DNA of 64,000 nucleotides from Thamnaconus septentrionalis (taxonomy: Eukaryota; Chordata; Actinopteri; Tetraodontiformes; Monacanthidae): NCBI GenBank assembly GCA_009823395.1, contig CM020506.1, positions 5,462,001-5,526,000 of the forward strand. The letters are read 5' to 3'. This document shows, piece by piece, positions 36,381 through 49,700 of the stretch (position 1 is the stretch's first letter; each line of letters begins with the position of its first letter). Below the pieces are notes generated by a model. It worked only from the letters and a program-made list of their open reading frames with translations, searched no databases and was not told the origin of the DNA. A program made the translations under genes and the position numbers.

Positions 36381-39300
36381 TCCAATCAGTTCATCTTCAG
36401 TGGGACCTTGAATAACCTTGCCTGCTTTTTTTTTTTTGGTCAGCTTTTTAAATCCCTATGCCAGCCATGCCCTCGCCGCCTTAACAACAAGAATTTTCAC
36501 AACAAACATTGTGGTCCACTCCAGAGAGTTACACATTTGTACTCGCTGGTTAAAGAGTGCAAACCACTGAACAATCAGGAGTGCGCCATAAAACACCAGC
36601 ATGCGTGTGCAAAGTTCAGCAAGGCTACAAGTCCGGTTTTGAATTCCCTTCCTGTTGCACAAAGTATCCTGAGCTCTGCAGTCCCGCTGGATTCATTTTA
36701 TGTGTCATAAGCTTGTTAACAGTTGATTCATGTGCAACTCCTAGAAAAGCGTGTGGGTGTTAGGTCCGTACCCGTGGAGAGTTGATCCTTGTCCTGTGGC
36801 TTGGGCACTGTCCAAGTCTGGCACCAGGACTGGATCAAGCTATTCAGTTAACAGGGATTTAGTTGGCTCCACAACACTGGTGTCCGACATGTTTTCAGGT
36901 TCCAGCCATTTTGATGTCCTCAGATGCTCTGCTGTTTATCTTTTCTCCCTCCCCCAGTGAGCTGGCTTAGTGTCTGCAAATCAGAGTAGTGGAAATAACA
37001 AATCAGAAGGACTTTGACCCACTAAAACAACGGGAACTCATCTTCGCAAGGGTGTACAGAGATATAAATAGCTCACATAGTAGCACAGTCCATACTGGCA
37101 CATGTCGGATTTGAGTTTGCACTTGAATGTAGGCTGAGGGAACAGAGCAGGAGATGGGAGAATGTTTGTGCAGACATGTGAGCAGCAGATTTTTCTTTTG
37201 GGACTTTGTGATGTTTTTTAACATCATATAAGAAGAAGAGAGATGAGACAGACGCTGAAATATTTCCCTTTTCTTCCACATTCAAACCTAGAAGATGAGT
37301 GGTTTTCAGATATCCACACACACACACACACATCAAAGTTTCACAGCTTCAGGGACAATTCAAACATATTTTTAGATGGAAGAGTCTAAGCTGCACAGAA
37401 TTATTAACAGGACAGTGGCACTGAGACAGCAAAAAAAACAAAAACTCTATGGCTCTGCTCAAATTCTCATCAAATCGATAGGAAGCTTTTGTTGAATATT
37501 TTGAATGATGAAAAAGAAAGCAGCTTCTACTGTGATCGCGTTCTCTAAGACTAAAAAGGCCCAGTACTGCTTTCAAAGCGACCACAGATAGTTACTACTG
37601 GCAATGAGAGCGAAGAGGGCGGAAAAATAACCTTCAGATGCTTCATATAATGAGATGTTTGTCTGGCTTTGGGTGAAGGAGCAAGTGCCTGAAGAAAATA
37701 CATGTCATTTAAAAAAAAAAAATAATAAAACTGGATACGTAAGTCGCAGCTGTGCGTTGTAACTGATCTTGGGGTTATGCTGTGAGGATATTAAAACCTT
37801 CAGCTGGAGAAGTCAGGAGAAATTCTAACAAATATATAACAATGCATGAGGCATGTCAATCTTTAAGATGGTCCAATGCCTTTACAGACTCATGCAATGT
37901 GTGAGAGCGTTTGGAAGAATGCTGATCCAGAAACATGATGGATCAAAGAATCTTTGTATTGGAACTGCAGTGCAGTATATAGAGAAAAAATGCTGGGGGC
38001 AGGGGGAGGTATATTATGTTTAGAATGACTTCTACAATACATGTCATCATTATCCAACTCAGTGGCTGTTTAAAAGAAAGAAATACTATTCATTAGTTGT
38101 CCATTGAATGTACTATGTTTTTAAGGAGGCACATCCAAATAAAGCTTTTGAAAGGCAAAAATACATATCTTGCTTTCAGCAATATCACGGCTACTGAAAG
38201 GAAACACTGGAATGAAGGACTGCAAGGACTGCAGGCTCTGAAACATAAAGGCAGGAGTGGGAGGAGTGAAATTGGAAAACCAGTGAGCAGTCAAGGCTGT
38301 GATGAGGACAATGGCGGGTAATTTGTAGCATCGTGTTCATTGTGAAACATCCACCTTGACGATATAAATGAAACACCAGAGGAGAAATGTGTTGTGTGTC
38401 ATTGTCATAGGTTTCAAATCGAGAGAAATGCTAAAGAAACCACTGGGAGGGCGAGGGAAGTCTCACCGGAAGAGAAGGTGGCGGTAACTGTTCCTCAAAC
38501 ACGACTTGGAACTGTTTTATAAACACTCAGCGATCGCCACCCTGCCATTAAACACAAAAGAAGAAGAAGAGGAGCGCTGGTGGAGCTTCCTCAATGAAAA
38601 TCTGGAGTTCAGAATCAAAATGAATGAAAAACAGGTCAGAAAGATATAGAATAAAGTCATAAAATTGGGAAAAGGGTTTTATTTCTGCAGTTCCTTAAAT
38701 TCACATAATTCTGAATATATATCAGAATTTTTTTGGATTGAAGTTTGTGCTAAAGTTGATATTAAAAAGGGTAAGTGTGGTCTGTGATAAGCTGGCTGGA
38801 TGTACACTAGATGTTTTTTGCATTCTGAATTTCACAGAATTGTGGCAGTTTTGAGTTGACAATTCTAATATTACACTTACGATTGAAAAAAATGAGAAAC
38901 AATGGAATTATCTTATGGTCTTTTATGCAACGAGTGAGTGAGGCCAAATTTATCTCTTTCGATATAACTCAATGTGGTGCATCTCCAGGGCAGCTTGTTA
39001 AAAAAACAAAAAACACAACTATGTGCCACCACACTCCTAACCTGTTCTACTGTTCAATCGCTGTCTGAAATACAGTACTCATTTACTTTGTACTGGTGAA
39101 AACCCAGGATTTCCTGCCTGAGGGAATGTCACAAGTCCACTCCACTAAACTGTGGACTCAACTGTCATCAGCAAGGCCAGACTCAGAACCTCTGGGTACT
39201 TCAGGCGACGTGCAGTTACACGGAGGCTCCAGTGAGGAGCCCACTGTGCCGGCACTGTCTCGGACCTCATGGATTCCAGTGTATCGGAGGAACCGTGTGA

Positions 39301-41677
39301 GCTGAAAGCTGAGCCTGTTGTCAATCTCACCAGATTTTGCACTTCCTCCACTCATTCTTAGCGCTCAGGACAGTGATCACACTTGGATCACAGCTGACTC
39401 ATTTGCACTTTGTTCACAAAGGAAGAGGGAGAGAGAAATAAATCAAAGTTGTCCCTGCCTGCCGTTTAGCAGAATTCTGATTCATGGCTTGAACGACAGG
39501 GTTTGACATAGAAATTCTTAACAAAGTAGTGAATCTCTGCAATACCTAAATGACAGAGCTTAAAAAAAGATAAAAATGTAAAGAAACAATTGATCAAGTG
39601 AACAAGTTCAAAAATATGCACATTGAATGTTGCTGGAAACAAATTTTGTGGCTAACCGCAACAATACAACACAGCAACATCTCTGCACAGAAGGCCAGAA
39701 GTCTAATATTTGTTAAATAATAAGGACATTAGGGAGGTCAATGTGGATATAATGAAAATACCTCAGTTGGTATATTTCACAAATGTTTGAAACCAGGATC
39801 CTGCAGCCAGAGGATTGTTGTGGATGGTCATGCAACCTTCTAACATGTGTTACATAAACCATCCCAAGCAGCTGCATCACAAGACGCTGTGACGCAGGAC
39901 AGAATGTGACGCCAACAGCTCATTTTCACACAGGTGATAAACAAGCAGGGTTTGAGGAAGAGCTAGAAACATCCGCGGCCACACTCGGCTTAATCCGCAC
40001 GTTGCGCTGCCTTTTTATTAACCCTGTGGAAAATATTAGCAGCGTGTCATTACCAGTGCCTGCAGGTCCAGCACAGCATCGCCCACAATTGCATGAGCGC
40101 GTTGTTACTCCAGCATCCAGCCTTCACCGCCTCCTTTCTTTTAGACAGTCTCCATTTGCATTTTTTTTTGCACTGATCACATATACCAGCACATTTTTTC
40201 TTTTCCATCTAACCCTTTCCAAATGTCCAATACATTCTGCAAAAGTAACATGCTGCACATTAGTGGTGGAATTTATCAAAGGTGAGGTGAGGTGTCAAGC
40301 AATTTAATTGTATGACTATTTACGTAAATTATCAAGGTTAGGAGTTGTTTGCATGTTGACGCAAATGTGGCAAGCTTGTGGTTTTCATTCACAACCAGAT
40401 GCTTTTAAAGTTTTACAAAACACCAGCTCTTGAATACTGTTTAAATACCTTCTCTCTTTTTTTTTTGGTCTTCAAGTATTTACCTAAGAGACCAAGTGTT
40501 ATTTTACTTTGTGTGGTTTCTCAGAAGATAGCTAAGAGGTAGTGAAAGCTGTTCCTGGACACCTGAGGCAATTTAAGTACATAATGGACAAAAATAACAG
40601 GATTTATTAAAAGCAGGTAGTAAATTTGCTAAACGAGCTGGTTCTAAAGTTTAATGACGCAGTGCCAGCAAGACTTATTGCCTTTTCATTCACAGAGAGA
40701 AAATCTGAAACCACTTACGCTCTCCTGCTGTTTCCCTCTGGAGACCTGCTGTGAGCTGTACTATGGATTTCTCACTAACGCAGCCGTGATCTATTAAAAT
40801 CCCACTGGTTCCCTCCTCTGGGATGATGAAGGACAACATGGCTTCTAATCACGTCTTACTGCCATCACACATTGATCCTTTGGTTTTAACAACTGCGTGA
40901 TGTGATACGGTTTCATTTTTCAAAAGGCAAATAGGAATCCAAGAAGTCCCGAGTAAATGCCAGTGAAACATACCTAAGCTTCAATGCAGCTGATTACAAT
41001 TACTCGTTGAAAAGATTTCGCCAACTCCAAGGAATGTTCTGTATTAAAAACAAAACAACAAAAACGCCTAGAAAGTCGTTATAAAGTTGAGTGATTTGTA
41101 TTGATTTGTTCCTTGACTTGGCAGAATGTAACAGAAATTGATATTTCCGACAGGTTTAGCTTTGGAAACACTAACTCGACAATGTCGGTTGTGTAATATG
41201 ATATTTTATTTTGAAAGAGGGGCATTTATTTTGACAAACACACGGTCGTCTATAGCAGTTTAGCTAGCAGACATCTGCGAGAGGTTTGTCGTGAATTCTT
41301 CCAAAAGCTCTTTCTCACGTGTGAATGTGCACTGGCCCAGTTAAGTAGTCGAGTGTATACACCTGTGAAATGCACATTGTGGAATGCGTCGAACAGTACG
41401 TCTGCTCTTAGACCCTCACCCACCCACATGCTACCGTAGAAGGAACCGCTAGCTTAGCGCTAGCATTAGACGGTTACGTCTCTGGCAATGGTGAAATGCG
41501 TTAGTTGTAACGGCATGGAAAAGCTAAACAAGTTGATACGAACAGTCTTGCAAGAGATATTCAATGGGATACTCTTATGTATTACAACATATACGGCAAA
41601 TTTAGGAAGAAAAATGCAAGCGAAGTGTCGCAGTGCGACGGTATAAATGCGCTTCCGCGGCTCCAGCGTGCAGAGCC

Positions 41678-41749
41678 GGTCCCATGGTGTAATGGTTAGC
41701 ACTCTGGACTTTGAATCCAGCGATCCGAGTTCAAATCTCGGTGGGACCT
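41678..41749 (+). tRNA. tRNA-Gln (anticodon TTG)
   Basis: 72-nt cloverleaf. The acceptor stem GGTCCCA pairs with TGGGACC plus a T discriminator. The anticodon stem CTGGA/TCCAG encloses the loop CTTTGAA with anticodon TTG, reading CAA (Gln). The internal promoter boxes are present (TGGTGTAATGG and GAGTTCAAATC). There is no intron and no encoded CCA. A run of five T at 41755-41759 fits a Pol III terminator, and TATAAA at about 41642 lies upstream. It stands alone between two protein genes. Confidence 0.95.
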
Positions 41750-41754
41750 CATCC

Positions 41755-41759
41755 TTTTT
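41755..41759 (+). terminator. Pol III terminator of tRNA-Gln
   Basis: TTTTT six bases after the discriminator base. Confidence 0.8.
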
Positions 41760-43590
41760 GCCTCGAAAACGAACACATTTAGAATCGAGGACTTAATTTT
41801 TAACAAAGTATTACAATATCAACCAGTCAATAATAATAACACATGATACATTCGCGTTAATCGCATTTTTGCATTTTGGGAGTGGTCAGTATGGGGCAAA
41901 ATGACGTCCAGAAATGATAGTTTTTAACTTGTACATTTGAATACCAATTTCGTTTTTGTTTTTTTTACTCCATAAATACAAACAAAGACTAACACAAATA
42001 TTAGTTAGTAAAGTTCATCTTCTTGACTTTCAAATTTTCCAAAATTATGAATAATGTTCATTTGGTTGCTACTGATTTCTTACTTAAAAAATACTTCAAA
42101 AAATCTTTGTGTTTCTGCTTCATTGATAGATTTCAGTTTATTTTCTGTAGCTTAGCTAAGATGTCACATGATAGAGTCCAAATCCATACTTAAATATTCA
42201 CACTAAAACAGCTGAGGCCTGCTACCTCTTGAATTTTGGTGCTTCACCTGTCCTATCCTTTAAACTGAACATTTTTTCCAACGAAATAGAGCAAATAACA
42301 TGCCTCATAAACCTTGAACAAAAAGAACAAGAAGACACTTGGGCTTTATTTGATTTTATTACAATAAACTTTGTGTTAAATATAACACAGTTTTGTCACC
42401 ACCTCAGAGGACTAAAATATATTACTTCTTTTACAAAAAAAAACCCATTATGAAAAATAATGATTGTGCTTGTGTCACGTTAATACTTTATCTGTTTATA
42501 GAAAACACACAACAGATTGAATTAAAACATCAATAATAAAAAGGCAAACGTTACAAAATATCTGTACACAATAGTTGAGTCTTTGGCTTAGAGTAATACT
42601 GACCTGTTATTTGTTTGAGGAATAATGTCATTACCTGGGCCGAGACTAAGCTATGATATGGATGGTTTTTGAAAGAGCTATTTGAGTGCACAATATTTTT
42701 AATAAATGTACCAAATAAGGCTGTTTTTTTTAATAAAAAAAAACTATATGCAAAAGTTGAAAACAGTTGTTAGTGTTACTATTTAGCAAAATTGGCAATT
42801 ATCAAAGAAAATATAATTCCACAATCAGAACAAAATGCCTTGATTGCCACCAAGAGGACTGCATAAAAACAGCTGATTGAAAATGTCAAAAAGCACTTCA
42901 TCCTAAAATGGCCATCAGAGTACTTAACTTCTTCCTTCATTGCCACTTTCAAACCCTCACAAGATTTGCAAACCAGAATGAACCATAAAATCCTTTTTTT
43001 TTTTACATCACCTTTAACATACTTTGGCACTCTACTACATCACTGGAAACCTTATCTATTTCCTTGTAGTTTAAACACTGATTATGATACCGGTAATTCA
43101 TGCATGTTTCTTCCCAAATTGCAGTGGAGCAGAATTACAGAACCCTTCCAAAAATATTCTAAATCTCCAATAAACAGCATGTTTAACCTTCCTAACAAAA
43201 GTGCTGCTTTGTTGTACCTTTCTCATGTTTTAAGGCCATCAAAACAGTGCAGCTGTGAGCGGGTGTCAGAGGCTAGAATGAACACCTGGTTGCGGGTGTT
43301 GCTAGTGACAACACCGCCAAACCAAGGGAAAGATATCTGTGTCCTTTGTGACATTACAATGACCTGATTTCCTGAACTGTGTGGTGGAGCGAGCAAAAGA
43401 ATTAAAGCATGGGCTTTTTTTTTTCCTTCTCGTTTTTGGGGTCGTTCATTGACAGGCTGTAGACACATATTACTGTTAGTAAACATTGGTAAAGTGCAGT
43501 TTGCCCGGGAACTTTAAAGCACCGGTCCGTCATCACTGACTCCTGCCCAGCACAGTGCCGCTACCAGTACAAATGCAAAGTTGGAAGTTT
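41760..43590. other. Intergenic DNA and tensin-2 3' UTR
   Basis: AT-rich with no coding sequence seen. The right part must be the tensin-2 3' UTR. The first canonical minus-strand AATAAA after the stop is at 42355-42360, with a second at 42345-42350. Confidence 0.5.
42345..42360 (-). terminator. Candidate tensin-2 polyadenylation signals (two AATAAA)
   Basis: Two AATAAA hexamers (42355-42360 and 42345-42350) about 1.2 kb past the tensin-2 stop. They are the first canonical ones I find on that strand. Confidence 0.3.
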
Positions 43591-43735
43591 TCATCGGTGT
43601 AGCTGAGGTCCAAGCATGACTTTGTTGATGAAGTTGACAATGGCCACTGCCGGCTGTTCGGGGTCCATCTCTGCGAACAGGTGGCACACGTTCTCTGTGG
43701 TGCTGCCGGTCCGCCTTGCCACAAAGCCAAACATC
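43591..43735 (-). CDS. tns2: tns2 terminal exon: PTB end and stop
   Basis: 145 nt encoding [18 protein letters not shown] then [17 protein letters not shown], ending GPQLHR and TGA at 43591-43593. Matches the human C-terminus IFGFVAKKPGSPWENVCHLF. Confidence 0.96.
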
Positions 43736-46700
43736 CTGCCACGACAAGTCCACATGAAGAGTCAAAATCACAGGTCACACACAAACACATGGCGAGTGAG
43801 AAGAGACAGAGGGACAAATGCGTTCATGATTATTTGCCATGCAAAGTAGCTTATTTTGTACTGTATAGTATCAGCTGCAAAGGAAACAAATAAAGAAAAA
43901 GGCTGTGACACAAGCACTTACTTGCTTGACGTGCTATCAGAATTAGTCCACCTGAAGCACGGGTAAACAAATAGAGACAGAAAGAAAGCCGGGAGAAAAA
44001 AAAAAAAGTGAAAAACAGACACAGACACTTCAACTAAGCTCTGAGCCAAGAACCTCCATGCAAATCACGTAGAACTTATATTTACAAAATATAAGTTAAT
44101 ACTTATAGTATTCAGCACAACTACAGAAAGCACATTAACGTAATTGCCTTAATTAGAGACGGTGAGCAGAAACGTACAAGAACATTTGGGTTTTCTTTTC
44201 TTTCTTTTTTTTAAATAAAATCATGCTCTGTTTTTAAGTGTGAGTCAACAACCTGTGGTCTTGGGGGTCAAGACTGCTGAAAGTCACACTGCTGATTGGG
44301 TAGTGCCTCCTGAAGAACAGTCTGTGCAAACACAAACAGTTTTTAGGCTTCATTTGAATTGTGCGCTAATGTCTTGATTACTTCAGCTATAGAAAAACCA
44401 CAAGAAACTCAATGAACTCTCAAAAGACTATCGTTTTTCCAGGCTCGATCGGCGGCCACATGCAAAGATAAGTTTGTGGTGTCTGTCATGTACCGTCTTT
44501 TGCTGTCTGTGAGAGTGATTCCCTGAACAGACACTTTGAAGTGGACCACCGTTGCTGCCGGACGTGGGCTCAGAGCCAAAGTACACTTGGTAGCCTTGCA
44601 AACTGCCTCAGGTCCTGTCAGTGATTCTGTTTCGACTGAGTTCAGGTAGAGCACGTTGCAGGCTTGAGTGCAACAAAGAGACAAAAAAAATCAGGATTAA
44701 CAAAGTTGTGCATTCGCTGGTGGACCAGCGCTCAGAAAGATGTGATGCTCAGGCAGCCTCTGCTGGGGGAAAAGGAGAACTGCAATTGATGCGTTATATA
44801 CTAGGGAAAAACCAACAGCCTCTTCTTCTCACCTGCTCCTTGTTTGAGGAGTTCGGCCACTGTGCTGGTATTTGTCACGTTCTGCATCTCCTGGAGCTCT
44901 CCAACCAGGTCTGAAACATCAGTAAGATCAGCCATTCACAGCACTGTAGTGACTGTTCAGCCTGCAACTGTCTTTTCAAGGGAACATTTAATTGAATAAC
45001 CATGGCGTGCATGGGTAAGGTGGCCGATCTGACCTTTTTCTGGGATGCGAAGAGCACATGGCAAAGAGATGGGGGTGATTGAATGTTGGTACACCAGGGC
45101 AGATAAGCTTCCTGTGGCAGATGGACAAGAGCAAGGTAATTATTATTGTCAAAACAAAAAGAGTTTTGAAAGGAAATTAGACACAGGTATTTATTTTTAA
45201 GGTCTCTGTGTTGAAGCATTCACTTTCAGTGCCCTGTCCTGTTCTGTTGTCTGATTGGATAAATATATAAACGTTTTTGTAGTTAGTACACTGACCAAAG
45301 TAGGACTCATTTTGACAACCCTTGATCTTCACTCCACGTGGCCCCGTCTCGATCAGGAAGTGTCTCACCAGCTGCTCCAGTGGGTCCCCTGGGAGAGATA
45401 TCAATTATTAAAAGACTTGTCTACAAAGGTTGTCAGTGGTCTTGGTAATCGTAATACTTGAAGATTAAATTAAGACAACCAAAAATGACTCGTTTTGGTC
45501 AGACATTTCACCTTTCATCCTAAAGGCTTTTTCACTTCCGTTCAGTGAATTTCTATTTCAGTATAGAGTAGAATAGTATACTACTATACTAGTATAAAAA
45601 CATACTAATGGAAGAAAGCAAGTTGGGACACACTCAAATTCATTCCCTCTTTTTTTCATAGTTGCGCAAAATGGAAAGCACCTATGTTGCACCTATGACA
45701 ATGTGTTATGTTAACATAGCACATTGTCTCAGCAGTTGGTCGTCAGTTGAGCCAACATGCAGGATAAGAAATGTACTTGTACTTGTGTTGCTAAGTACAT
45801 TGTTCCAACTACTGTACTGATGGGACATTCCAGGAAAAAATAACAGAGAATAAAGGAACAAACCCGGTTAAGAGTTCAGAAGAGGTACCTTTGTTGCCAA
45901 GCGTGTTGGCGTTAGGAGGGGGAGTAGCCACCTTCAGGGCCAGACCGTAGGCGCCCTGGAAGGAGTTGCTGTCTCTAATGAGAAAAGTTCCTGGTTCCTT
46001 GTCCTTCAAGCAAGCAATGGCTGCAAGCAGAGGGAAAAGTTGTCAATCAGGAAATCCAACAATTAGACAGTTATTTTTGAATGCATAATTTCTATGTTTC
46101 AGTGCGACCGATTAGATAACACATCAGTCCAGAGTGGCCACTTTCTTTTCTGACCTTGGTCTCTGGTGATGCCTGGCTTGTACCAGTACTTGGAGCTGTC
46201 CTGGACAAACTTAGCGTTGACCCTGGTGTCTGTCTCTTCCTTACAGCTGTGCTGTGGCGTGGACCCCCACCTCTGCTCACCCACAGAGGGGGAGAAAGTC
46301 ACATGGTGTGTTGGAGAGGGAGCCGAGGAGGCCCGCAGCAGACTGCTGTGCCCGTTAACGGCTCCTGACGTGGCTGAGAGTCGCTTTTTCTCGGGGAGCG
46401 GCGGCTGAATGGCAGGGATGGTGACCGCGGTGTAGCCCGTGTACGGCACATGAGGGATGTTCAGCAAGGGGTAATAGTAGGACGCCATGGGGAAAGTCGG
46501 GGTGTGGTACCCATCAGGCACCGGCGACGGCGGTTTGGTGTCGGGCGATCCATCTTTGTCCGGAGTCAATCTCTGTCCTGCTATGTCTGTGGCAGACGTG
46601 GACCTCTGCGGAGAGGACTGGAGGTCCATGGAGCCGTGAGGGGAACTTGGGGAGGTGGTGCAAGGGCTGGAGCTCACGCTAGCAGGCGGTATCACAGAGG

Positions 46701-49700
46701 CACACCGGTCTGACTGGGGAGATTCAGTGGGGAGAGCCGAGCCGTTGAGGTGCACTTGGACCGGCGTGAAGATGACGGTGGCGTAGTTCGACGTCTGCAG
46801 TCGGTTGGACCTGTCGGCGCTTCCTGCGATCCTGGCACCTCCGAGTTTACCATTGGCGCTCAGACTCTCCCTTGACGCTTGTGGGGAGTTTGCGTTGGAA
46901 TTTTGGTTTCGAGTGGCCTCCGCCGTGGGTAGTGTAATTTTGCTGCCTCTTGTGTTGGGCTCCAGCTGTGCAGAAGTATTTTGGCTTTGAGGAGATCCCT
47001 CATCAGTCACGCTAAAAATGATTGGATGAGTGGAAAAATTACACAATTATCTCGTAGAAGTGGCAGTTGTTTTGATTTCAGAAGATGCTGATAGGAGGTT
47101 TTCCTCACCTTTCCTCCGTTTGCGTGGGACTGTTGCCACCGATGACTGTGTAGTCATGATCAGAGTCCGTACCAGGGCTGCTTGACTGATCGTTACAGTC
47201 CGACTTGCTCTCTGGAGTCGCAGATTTTTTATCCACTGCATCTGTCGCAGCCTTTTCCACTTTGAAAAGTGACACAAAAGAAGATGAAGTTATGTCAAAG
47301 AACAGTTTGATGATGTGACCAATAAAGTAAGAAGAAGAGAGTTGCACAGTTACCTTTGTGCTGCTCTGTTTGCAGCTGGTCTTTGGGTTGGTTGGCAGTC
47401 AGCTGCGGCTGACCTCTCTCAGGAGAGGGGCTACCGACGGCCAGCGGGGAGGCAGACCCAGAGTGGTAGCCGGAGGCGTAGCCGCGGCTCTCGTGACTTT
47501 CCGCTGGGGACGACTGATACGAGGAGCAGGGGCAAGAGTGTCGGGGCTGTGTAGGGGTGTGGTAGCCGCTGCTGGCCCGATCCTGGACATCCGTCAGAGG
47601 CTGAGGGCCAGCGTAGCTCGGTTGGCCCCCGATGGTGTATCTGGGATGCTCTGTGCTTGGAAGCTGACCTGAGGCAGCATGGCAGAGGTGAAATGCAGGC
47701 ATGGACGATTTGCAGTTCCAGGGTTCAGCCTCTCTGGGCACCTCCCATTGGTTCTCGCTTTCCCAAAGACGTGACACCTCTCTGGGTTGGTGCAACCCTG
47801 CTCCATGGGGCCAGTGAGGGCTTTCCAGCTGGTCGGGGTGCAGTTGGTGGAACGTTCTCACCGAAGCAGACTGGTGCTCTCGCCTGCTGAAGCATTCCCG
47901 ACAGGGGCAGCCGGAGGCAGTCGCCTGCGGGCCAAAGAACAACTCCCTGTAGGGACTGGAGGGCAGAGACTGGTGGGAAAGATGGGAGGGCGGTGCGTGG
48001 CTGGAATAATGGAAAAGGTTGCACTCGTCGCCGGGGCAGACTCTGTTCAAGGCGGGCAGGGTGTGGCTGTGTGGGTGGGCATGGTCACTGGCGGGGCAGG
48101 GGTAGCAGGGCCGGAGGACGCAGGGCAGTGCTGGCGGTGGGGGCGGGAGTGGGCGTTCCCACGGCAACTCTGGTAAAGGATGGGCACTGTGTCGATGGCA
48201 GAGATCCAGGTGAGTGGGTGGCGGAGGTGGGGACATGGATTTGGTGGGTAAAGCAGGCAGAGTTTGGCTCTTTGGGTGCTTTTTAACGCTGCCGCAGCGG
48301 CCCAGGCAGTGTCCGTTGGACAGGCAGGGCTCCTGTTCCCGCTTCCATCCTGCGTCGCCGCACTTTGCAGATATTCGGCCGCAGCACGAGTTATCTCGCC
48401 TCAGGGCTCCGGGACTCGACAGGTCCATGTCGTCTAAGATAGCCGTCTCTCGGTCCCTTTCCTTCCCTTTGGTTTTCTCCTTCTCTCCCGCCTCCCCGTC
48501 GACTCTCTTTGTTGCGCAGTCACAGTTTTCTCTCTCAGGGCTTTTTGTCGGAGAGGCATCTTCCGGCTTTTCTGAGGCAAATGACGAGCTGCTGGATTGC
48601 ACAGTGCAGATGAGCGACTGCGTGTGACTGGGAGGCTGAGTCCTGACCGTAGGGCTATTGGTGAGGCACCCATTGGGTGACGCTGCAGAGGCGGTGGACC
48701 CCGGCCCGCGGCGCTTTTTCACCTGGGCGTATAGGCTGCCGTCCAGAGGGCCCCTGGTGTGGGAGATATCTGATGGAAAAGGAGAATTTCTATCTATCAT
48801 CCAAAACTCTGAAACGGTTTTACACATGTGAGTGCGTTTCTTACTCTCAATGCTGTCTTGATGGTGCAGGTTGAAGTTCTCGTAGGAATCCCACCTGACC
48901 ACCGGGTCAGAGGTGTTGAAGTCTAATTTGATGGAGGCGTCATTTTTACGGTACTCTTGGCCTAAGAGAGAAGACATATTGGTTCTAATATTGATCTTGC
49001 ACATTGTATCAATTTTCAGAACTTTATTGTTTTTCCTGGATTCTTCAGAGCTTCATTAATTAATCCTGTTAATTTAGCCCTCTGTTTACAACCTCCCACA
49101 ATAGGTGACAGATGTGCTATACTGTGCATGATAGCTAACAACATACTGTAAAGTGGAGCAAGCTAAATAAATTCTGTGTCTTATTTCTTGGGAATTCATT
49201 GACAGGCTGGTGACAGCAAAGCACATTTGGTTTAATGTGGGACATTAAAGGATGTAGGTGATTGATGGTGACATTCACCTTTTTCTTTATCTGGTCCATT
49301 GGAAAAAATAAACTCGACCGTAGCATCTGGAGGGAACCTGTCATCTACAAGGAGAAAAACATAAAAGCATGGCTTAAAATATCCTCACTGTCTCCGTAAC
49401 AACAGAGCGGATAAAAACAGAGGCGAGTAAGAATGGCCCACTGAAGCGACGACGTTAATGCAGAAAAGCAATCAGAGCAGAAATTTTCAAATAAATCAGT
49501 TTTAATGCACAAGTATATTAATCATGCATTGCATTGTGATGCACTTTCAGTGTATATGATGATGAGATTGCTGCTTACTGATCCGTGTTTCACCTCGAGT
49601 CATTTAAAATTTGTCCTGAAATACGTGCAAACTTTGCAATGTAACGAAAAATAAGTGGATCTTCAATTATTCAGTCGTGGAAAGATTCCAATGCAGCCTC

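Larger units (their letters stand above)
34400..41677. other. Intergenic DNA between the vdr promoter candidate and the tRNA gene
   Basis: AT-rich and largely unique. It holds a GT microsatellite (35197-35229), a 19-bp tandem duplication (35612-35649) and a LINE relic (about 35740-36380). A patch of higher complexity at 39,090-39,360 has short open frames on both strands but none that I recognise. Confidence 0.5.

Noticed and set aside
47315..48627. Several plus-strand frames antisense to the tensin-2 linker exons
   Set aside because: Shadows of the GC-rich coding exons, fully explained by the minus-strand reading frame.
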